Shown here: in pieces, positions 58,918 through 64,000 of the stretch | How the letters are laid out: each line of letters opens with the position of its first letter | Numbering within the stretch: position 1 is the stretch's first letter | DNA from: Dyadobacter sp. CY343 | GTDB taxonomy: Bacteria; Bacteroidota; Bacteroidia; Cytophagales; Spirosomataceae | DNA: 64,000 bases | Direction: 5' to 3' | NCBI RefSeq assembly: GCF_021390335.1 | Contig: NZ_JAJUXK010000004.1 | Span: 1,240,001 to 1,304,000 of the forward strand | Notes under the pieces: generated by a model | The model's input: only the letters and a program-made list of their open reading frames with translations | Databases searched by the model: none | Told to the model about the DNA's origin: nothing | Position numbers and translations under genes: made by a program

Positions 58918-61296
58918 ATGAAAAACCTGCTACTCCCTTTATTTCTATTGCTGGTGTCGGTCGCAACCTTCGCCCAGCAGCTTCCGCCTTCGGCGACCTA
59001 TCAGTACAACGACCGGTTTGAACAACTGGGCCCGATGCTGCCTACTCCCAATTCCACGCGGGCCGCTTCCGGCGCTCCCGGCCGTGAATACTGGCAGCAG
59101 CGCGCTGATTACGACATTAAAGCAGAACTTGACGACGAAAACCGCCGCATTATCGGATCAGAAACGATCACTTTTTTCAATAACTCTCCCGATGATCTGA
59201 AATACATCTGGATGCAGCTTGACCAGAACCTTTTCAAAAAAGACGGGATCGGCGCTATGTCCCGGACCGGCGCGATCAGCGACAAAGGAATGACAACCGC
59301 GCAGCTTGCCAACCTGAATAACGGCAGAGGCTCCTCGCTCGATCCTAAAACCGAATATGGCTACAATATCACAGCCGTGAAAGACAAAGCCGGCAAGCCT
59401 CTTCCCTACAAGATCAACGGTACGATGATGCGCATTGACCTGCCCGCGGCCATGAAACCAGGTACAAGCATTGTTTTCGGGGTAGACTGGAATTACAATA
59501 TCACGGAATACTACGGCCGCAGCGGCTATGAATTTTTTCCGAAAGACGGAAACGCAAACTACTTTATCGCACACTGGTTTCCCCGCCTTGCACCTTATGA
59601 CGATGTAAATGGCTGGAACCACAAGCAGTTTTTAGGTCAGGGAGAATTTGCATTGATCTTTGGAAATTACAAAGTGGCTATCACTGTGCCCGCTGATCAC
59701 GTGGTAGCAGCCAGCGGTGAATGCCAGAACTACGCCCAGGTTTTAACTGCCACGCAAAAGCAGCGCCTGAAAAAAGCGGAAACTTCAAAAACGCCGGTTC
59801 TGATCGTGACGCAGGATGAAGCTATCAAAGCTGAAAAGCGTGAAAACAAGAACCCGGGTAAGAAAACGTGGATTTACAAAGCGGATAATGTGCGTGACTT
59901 TGCATTTGCAAGCAGCCGGAAATTTATCTGGGATGCGATGCAAACCGACGTTTACAAAAGCGGCCGCAAGATCTGGTGCATGTCTATTTACCCAAAAGAA
60001 GGTAACCCGCTGTGGGAACAATATTCGACCCGCGCAGTGGCGCATACTTTGAAATCGTACGGCGACCGCACGTTTGAATATCCTTATCCCGTTGCAATTT
60101 CCTGTCACGGCGTAGCTGGTGGCGGAATGGAATATCCGATGATCAGCTTCAATGGAGGCCGCCCAGAGGAAGATGGCACTTACAGTGAGGCAGTTAAATA
60201 CGGAATGATCGGCGTAATTATTCACGAAGTAGGTCACAACTTTTTCCCGATGATCGTCAACTCCGACGAGCGGCAATGGGCGTGGATGGACGAAGGTTTA
60301 AACACTTTCTGCCAATATCTTGCCGAAAAAGAATGGGATTACAACTTCCCTACCCGTCGCGGCGAACCCAACCAGATCACCGATTATATGTCTTCCGACA
60401 AATCGGTATTGACACCAATTATGGCTTCGGCTGAGAACGTGATCGGCTTGGGACCAAATGCGTATGCGAAACCTGCGACTGCCTTGAATATCCTGCGCGA
60501 AACTGTGATGGGCCGCGAGCTTTTTGACCATGCATTCAAAGAATATGCAAACCGCTGGCGCTTCAAAAGCCCAACTCCGGCAGATTTCTTCCGGACGATG
60601 GAAGATGCATCGGGGGTGGATCTTGACTGGTTCTGGAAAGGCTGGTTTTATGGTACAGAAGCTGTGGACCAGGATCTGTTAAGTGTGGATTGGTTTAATA
60701 TCGATACCCAGAATCCGGATATTGAGAAGGAACTCGCACGCAAAGCTGCGGCGGAGAGGCTGAATACCATGAGCAAAATCCAGGATGCCAAAACGAAGGG
60801 CGAAACGGTAGTGGCGCAGGATTCCACAATGGCGGATTTCTACAACCGCTACGATCCATTTAAGGTAACGGAGGCAGATAAGCAGAAATACGAGCAGTAC
60901 CTGTCTTCACTTTCGGAAACCGAGCGCGAGCTGATCCGTGAAAACACGAATTTTTACACCTTATCCATTAAAAACAAAGGCGGACTTCCGATGCCGGTGA
61001 TCGTTAAAATGGGTTTTGAAGATGGTACCGACTCTGTGGCTGTATTTCCGGCGGAGATCTGGCGCTTCAACGACCAGCAGATCAACAAAGTTATCTCAAC
61101 CAAAAAGAAAGTAGTACAGTGGGAACTGGATCCTTACCAGCAGATCGCTGATATCGACACAGAAAACAATTCCTTTCCACGTGTAGCGAAACCAACCCGC
61201 TTCCAGATCTTCAAGCAGCAAACCAGGAAAGCGCCAAACCCAATGCAAATGCAGGGAGCCGGCGCCGGAAAAGTAAGCACAGATCCGAAGAACTAG
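58918..61296 (+). CDS. M1-family aminopeptidase (gluzincin), exported
   Basis: The 792-residue protein has a signal peptide (ending ATFAQQLP) and an M1 core. The zinc motif is HEVGHNFFPMIVNSDERQWA (about residue 435) with the distant Glu in WAWMDEGLNTFCQYLAEKEW (about 457), and the substrate-anchoring GxMEN motif appears as GGGMEYPMI. The N-terminal beta domain starts near residue 50 and an atypical C-terminal part rich in charged residues follows residue 590. It probably trims peptides in the periplasm, complementing the M14 and M24 enzymes in the window. It is followed by a terminator. Confidence 0.93.
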   Translation: MKNLLLPLFLLLVSVATFAQQLPPSATYQYNDRFEQLGPMLPTPNSTRAASGAPGREYWQQRADYDIKAELDDENRRIIGSETITFFNNSPDDLKYIWMQLDQNLFKKDGIGAMSRTGAISDKGMTTAQLANLNNGRGSSLDPKTEYGYNITAVKDKAGKPLPYKINGTMMRIDLPAAMKPGTSIVFGVDWNYNITEYYGRSGYEFFPKDGNANYFIAHWFPRLAPYDDVNGWNHKQFLGQGEFALIFGNYKVAITVPADHVVAASGECQNYAQVLTATQKQRLKKAETSKTPVLIVTQDEAIKAEKRENKNPGKKTWIYKADNVRDFAFASSRKFIWDAMQTDVYKSGRKIWCMSIYPKEGNPLWEQYSTRAVAHTLKSYGDRTFEYPYPVAISCHGVAGGGMEYPMISFNGGRPEEDGTYSEAVKYGMIGVIIHEVGHNFFPMIVNSDERQWAWMDEGLNTFCQYLAEKEWDYNFPTRRGEPNQITDYMSSDKSVLTPIMASAENVIGLGPNAYAKPATALNILRETVMGRELFDHAFKEYANRWRFKSPTPADFFRTMEDASGVDLDWFWKGWFYGTEAVDQDLLSVDWFNIDTQNPDIEKELARKAAAERLNTMSKIQDAKTKGETVVAQDSTMADFYNRYDPFKVTEADKQKYEQYLSSLSETERELIRENTNFYTLSIKNKGGLPMPVIVKMGFEDGTDSVAVFPAEIWRFNDQQINKVISTKKKVVQWELDPYQQIADIDTENNSFPRVAKPTRFQIFKQQTRKAPNPMQMQGAGAGKVSTDPKN

Positions 61297-61314
61297 GAAA
61301 TTACCGAAACCATA

Positions 61315-61350
61315 AAATCCGCTCCGGCACATCGCCAGAGCGGATTTTTT
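61315..61350 (+). terminator. Intrinsic terminator after the M1 peptidase
   Basis: AAATCCGCTC (61315-61324) pairs with GAGCGGATTT (61338-61347), with further GGC/GCC pairing inside, followed by T residues. Confidence 0.88.
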
Positions 61351-61351
61351 T

Positions 61352-61417
61352 ATGCAATTTCAAAATTGATTCTATGTAATTTCAAAATAGAAGTTATGTA
61401 ATTTCAAAATTGGCTTA
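61352..61417. repeat. Three tandem 22-bp repeats
   Basis: Units at 61352-61373, 61374-61395 and 61396-61417 share ATG(C/T)AATTTCAAAAT, with the last six bases varying. Each contains a near-palindromic AATTTCAAAATT. They lie between the M1 terminator and the 2-hydroxyacid dehydrogenase gene. Confidence 0.8.
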
Positions 61418-61454
61418 CAAGGCAAGCGTGTTTTAATACAAAAAACCCTGAATA

Positions 61455-62402
61455 ATGAAGATCGTAATTCTTGACGGATATACTTTGAACCCGGGAGATC
61501 TGGACTGGGCGCCTATTAAAATGCTGGGTGAAGTTGAAATTTATGACCGGTCGAAGCCGGAGGAAATTGTGGAACGGGCAGCCGGGGCAGAAGTAGTTTT
61601 TGTGAACAAAGTGGTATTGTCGGAAGCTATTCTGGACCAGCTTCCGGAGCTGAAATATATTGGTGTGACTGCCACTGGTTTTAATAACGTAGATATTGAA
61701 GCAGCGAAAAAACGGGGTATTATCGTCACAAATGTGCGGGCTTACAGCTCGGCTTCCGTAGCGCAGCAAACTTTTGCATTGCTGCTGTCTCTGGTGAATC
61801 GTGCCGAAATGCATAGTCAGAGCGTATTCGCGGGAGGATGGGCGGCTTCGGCCGATTTCTGTTACTGGAAATCGCCGCTTACCGAGCTGGCGGGCAAAAC
61901 GATCGGGCTGATCGGGCTGGGAGATATTGGTTCGCAGGTTGCGCAGATCGCAATTGCATTTGGAATGAAAGTGATCGCCTACCGGAAACATCCAAAACCG
62001 GTTGAGGGCATTGAAATGGTTACGCTGGACCAAATTTTCAGGCAAAGTGACGTAGTCAGTCTGCACTGTCCGCTCACTGACGAGACAAAAGAGATCATCA
62101 ATAAGGATAATCTGGCAAAAATGAAATCGACAGCGATCGTGCTTAACACAGGTCGCGGCCCGCTCATTCACGAAGCGGATCTGGCAGAAGCATTAAGAAA
62201 CGGCGTAATCGCGGGCGCTGGGCTGGATGTACTTTCTGCGGAGCCTCCAAAAGCGGACAACCCACTCTTATCTGCACCGAACTGCGTGATTACACCTCAC
62301 ATTGCCTGGGCAACTTTCGAAGCGCGAAAAAGGTTAATGCAACTAGCATCCGAAAATCTCTTCGCTTTTATAAAAGGCAACGCGATTAACGTGGTATTCT
62401 AG
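61455..62402 (+). CDS. D-isomer specific 2-hydroxyacid dehydrogenase (glycerate dehydrogenase-like)
   Basis: This 315-residue enzyme has the NAD-binding motif TIGLIGLGDIGSQVAQIA (GxGxxG near residue 155) and the catalytic triad: Arg in VLNTGRGPLIHEADLAEAL, Glu in LDVLSAEPP, and His in VITPHIAWATFEAR. The cytosolic family interconverts 2-keto and D-2-hydroxy acids. The nearest pattern by eye is hydroxypyruvate/glycerate dehydrogenase, but substrate cannot be fixed. Its stop is 1 bp from the stop of the convergent lysine-rich protein gene. Confidence 0.93.
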   Translation: MKIVILDGYTLNPGDLDWAPIKMLGEVEIYDRSKPEEIVERAAGAEVVFVNKVVLSEAILDQLPELKYIGVTATGFNNVDIEAAKKRGIIVTNVRAYSSASVAQQTFALLLSLVNRAEMHSQSVFAGGWAASADFCYWKSPLTELAGKTIGLIGLGDIGSQVAQIAIAFGMKVIAYRKHPKPVEGIEMVTLDQIFRQSDVVSLHCPLTDETKEIINKDNLAKMKSTAIVLNTGRGPLIHEADLAEALRNGVIAGAGLDVLSAEPPKADNPLLSAPNCVITPHIAWATFEARKRLMQLASENLFAFIKGNAINVVF

Positions 62403-62403
62403 C

Positions 62404-62628
62404 TTATTTTTTCTTTTTCTTTCTCCCGCTTTTCTTCTTCTTTTTACCCCAATTATTTTTCATAGCTGAATAAGACTTTTTACTAACCGTCTTTTTGCTC
62501 TTGGGCTTGGAAGTACCTTTCTTTTTCTTGGCGTTAATATTATTGACAAGCGAATTTTTTACACCCAGCTTGTTCTTTTTAGTATTAGCCGACTTTTTCG
62601 GGCCTTTCTTTTTCTTAGCCTTTGCCAT
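62404..62628 (-). CDS. Lysine-rich small basic protein (nucleoid-protein-like)
   Basis: The 74-residue protein is about 43 % lysine, with Ser, Asn and Gly filling the rest (MAKAKKKKGPKKSANTKKNK). There is only one short non-basic stretch (LGVKNSLVNNINA) and an end of Lys/Arg/Gly. This composition is that of histone H1-like or other DNA/RNA-binding basic proteins. A purely random coil that coats nucleic acid is likely; no fold is recognised. The A-rich sequence could in principle be a chance open frame, but the clean ATG and lack of stops in a purine-rich strand, together with the tight convergent fit with the dehydrogenase gene, favour a real gene. Confidence 0.7.
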   Translation of the reverse strand: MAKAKKKKGPKKSANTKKNKLGVKNSLVNNINAKKKKGTSKPKSKKTVSKKSYSAMKNNWGKKKKKSGRKKKKK

Positions 62629-62741
62629 TTGTGATGAAGTTTTGAGAAAAGTTTAAATTTTCATGCCGGGGGATATTGAAGAAGAAATTGATGATTTTAA
62701 GTTAGATAGTCAGACTTTATTAAATTGCCCAAGCAACCAAT

Positions 62742-63269
62742 ATGACACAAATGAAATACCCGAATCGACTTTCTTCCGGTGCCAATAACCTCGTTATCGC
62801 GCTTTCTGAAACGGAGGTCGCCAAGCTTTTCATGGACGATACACGTTCCGATATCGGCTCTGAGGCGGAGAAAATGAAATACGCGAATCAGGTTAATGAT
62901 CTCATTGTCAAATTTTTGCGACTAGATTATCATGAAGAATTTCAAGCAGAAATGCTCGTGATGGAGCGGCTGAAACCCATTGATTTTCGCGCGTATGAAG
63001 TAGGTACCAGAGAATTGTGGCTCGATGTATTTGAAGACGAACTTACGCAGTTACATCAAAATGGGTTTGTTCACCGGGATCTCAGACGCCCTTCCGGGAT
63101 CGGCGGCTTATATTACGATAATATCCTGCTAACCGAAACGGGTTTGAGGCTGATCGACGTAGGTATTTCTGCTCTCAGAGAACAGGTAGGAGACAAAATA
63201 TTTGATAAATATCTCGAAACTGAACGCTCGGAAATGGCTGCTTTTAAAGAGTATTTCTTAAATCGATAA
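62742..63269 (+). CDS. Minimal protein-kinase-like protein
   Basis: This 175-residue protein has the catalytic core of the protein-kinase-like fold in short form. GFVHRDLRRPSG (catalytic loop with HRD), YYDNILLTETGLRLIDVG (Asn for metal and a DVG motif where DFG is usual), and a possible ATP-lysine strand NLVIALSETEVAKLFMDD near the N-terminus are present. It is much shorter than normal kinases (about 260 residues): the C-lobe after DVG is almost missing, so it may be an ATP-binding pseudo-kinase or a small-molecule (aminoglycoside/LPS-type) kinase. No signal peptide is seen. It is divergent from the lysine-rich protein gene and convergent with a T9SS adhesin-type gene. Confidence 0.6.
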   Translation: MTQMKYPNRLSSGANNLVIALSETEVAKLFMDDTRSDIGSEAEKMKYANQVNDLIVKFLRLDYHEEFQAEMLVMERLKPIDFRAYEVGTRELWLDVFEDELTQLHQNGFVHRDLRRPSGIGGLYYDNILLTETGLRLIDVGISALREQVGDKIFDKYLETERSEMAAFKEYFLNR

Positions 63270-63280
63270 TCCCAAAACCA

Positions 63281-64000
63281 TCACCTCACGAGCAGCACCG
63301 ACCCTTCTTTCGAAACAGCCACACCTTTGCTGGTAACCCCTTCAATTTTGTAAAAATAGTCACCGCTACCGGCTTGCTGACCGCGGTAACTGCCGTCCCA
63401 TGTACAATCTTTTTTATCAGAAAAGTACACTACCTCGCCAGAGCGGCTGTAAATGATGAACTTATTGAAAGTAATATCTTCCCCATTCTGCGGGCTGAAA
63501 GTCTCATTCTTTCCGTCGCCGTTTGGAGAGAATATTCCAGGCATAAATATCGCCGATGCTTTTTTGAGCGAAAGTATGGTACTCGCCGAGGCAGTGCAGC
63601 CCTCAGCCGACGTAGCCGTAACCTGATAAGTCGTCTCTTGGTTAATCGAGGCGATCGGGTCAGGAATTGCGGCATTATTTAACCCGACTTCCGGCTTCCA
63701 GGCATAGCTGATATTTCCTAAACCCTGTTCAGACACAAATGCATTCAGCTGAACGGGTGTATTTGGGTCGACCCGCGTATCTCCGGTCACATTCACAGTG
63801 ATGCCGGGAATCACTTCAACAGTGACTGTCCGCTGCACCGTTTTACAATCCAATGTCCCCGTAACGGTATACGTAGTGGTTTGCGATGGGGTCGCGAAAG
63901 GTTCTTTTGCCGTGAGATCATCAAGGCCAGCAGCCGGCGACCAGGTATGAGAAATGGCATTACTGGTAGTGGCCAACTTAATCCCTTGCCCGGCGCAGAT
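63281..64000 (-). CDS. CHU_C / gliding-motility C-terminal domain protein, C-terminal part (T9SS type B)
   Basis: The minus-strand frame is open to the window edge at 64000, so the start lies outside. The visible 240 residues contain two PKD/Ig-like repeats (SHTWSPAAGLDD, ATPSQTTTYTVTG, ISYAWKPEVGLNNAAIPDP) with cysteines (GTLDCKT, AEGCTA), and end in the CHU_C domain: FMPGIFSPNGDGKNETF, then FIIYSRSGEVVYFSD, DCTWDGSYRGQQAGSGDYFY, and SKEGSVLLVR. This domain directs large surface proteins through T9SS (type B sorting) together with PorV/PorU-type machinery, both present in this window. Function is probably adhesion or matrix binding. Confidence 0.93.
   Translation of the reverse strand: MCAGQGIKLATTSNAISHTWSPAAGLDDLTAKEPFATPSQTTTYTVTGTLDCKTVQRTVTVEVIPGITVNVTGDTRVDPNTPVQLNAFVSEQGLGNISYAWKPEVGLNNAAIPDPIASINQETTYQVTATSAEGCTASASTILSLKKASAIFMPGIFSPNGDGKNETFSPQNGEDITFNKFIIYSRSGEVVYFSDKKDCTWDGSYRGQQAGSGDYFYKIEGVTSKGVAVSKEGSVLLVR

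Overview
The window looks like chromosome of a gliding or T9SS-bearing Bacteroidetes, most likely Cytophagales (Dyadobacter/Spirosomaceae-like). The evidence is two SusC/SusD pairs, a further TonB-dependent receptor with a lipoprotein partner, the type IX secretion genes porU and porV, three proteins with T9SS C-terminal sorting domains, DUF4290, head-GIN (DUF2807) proteins, -7 boxes of the TAnnTTTG type, and no usable Shine-Dalgarno sequences. No tRNA, rRNA, CRISPR array, prophage or insertion sequence was seen. The genus is inference; the phylum is well supported.

Layout. 1-2840: end of a SusC and its SusD. 2984-5070: Xaa-Pro aminopeptidase, then a small antitoxin/PIN-toxin pair. 5112-13828 (minus): a complete trans-4-hydroxy-L-proline breakdown set (pyrroline-hydroxycarboxylate deaminase, 2-oxoglutarate semialdehyde dehydrogenase, hydroxyproline epimerase, D-hydroxyproline dehydrogenase), followed by a DUF885 peptidase-like protein and an amino-acid permease. 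Each gap in the hydroxyproline set holds a different intergenic repeat. 14125-22779: Gfo/Idh/MocA oxidoreductase, a long regulatory gap with a LacI-type palindrome, a full SusC/SusD pair and a secreted SGNH esterase. 22835-31588 (minus): housekeeping genes (gltX, RidA, thioesterase), then an operon of PadR regulator, PspC/GIN membrane protein and GIN protein with a well-formed promoter and a candidate operator. 31757-40150 (mostly plus): folA, a C25 peptidase, DUF4290, murA (with an active-site Cys-to-Asp change) and a DNA photolyase. 40156-46989 (minus): M16 peptidase homologue, porV, porU, a SprT-like protease and a 59-residue lipoprotein. 47139-52121 (minus): the hisH-A-F-IE operon with holin-like membrane genes and an archaeal-type GGGP synthase downstream.

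The best find is upstream of hisH: a 21-codon leader peptide containing His-His-Phe-His-His, a 12-bp stem over those codons, alternative pairings, and a strong intrinsic terminator just before hisH. Together these make a classical histidine attenuator. 52223-64000 holds four metallopeptidase/transport units (M14 carboxypeptidase, a TonB receptor plus beta-helix lipoprotein, HupE-like protein, M1 aminopeptidase), a 2-hydroxyacid dehydrogenase, a lysine-rich small protein, a minimal kinase-like protein and the end of a CHU_C (T9SS type B) protein.

A common theme is use of external polymers. SusCD and TonB systems import oligomers, T9SS exports or anchors enzymes, and several peptidases plus the hydroxyproline pathway would suit growth on proline/hydroxyproline-rich protein such as collagen or plant cell-wall glycoprotein. 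The last point is inference.
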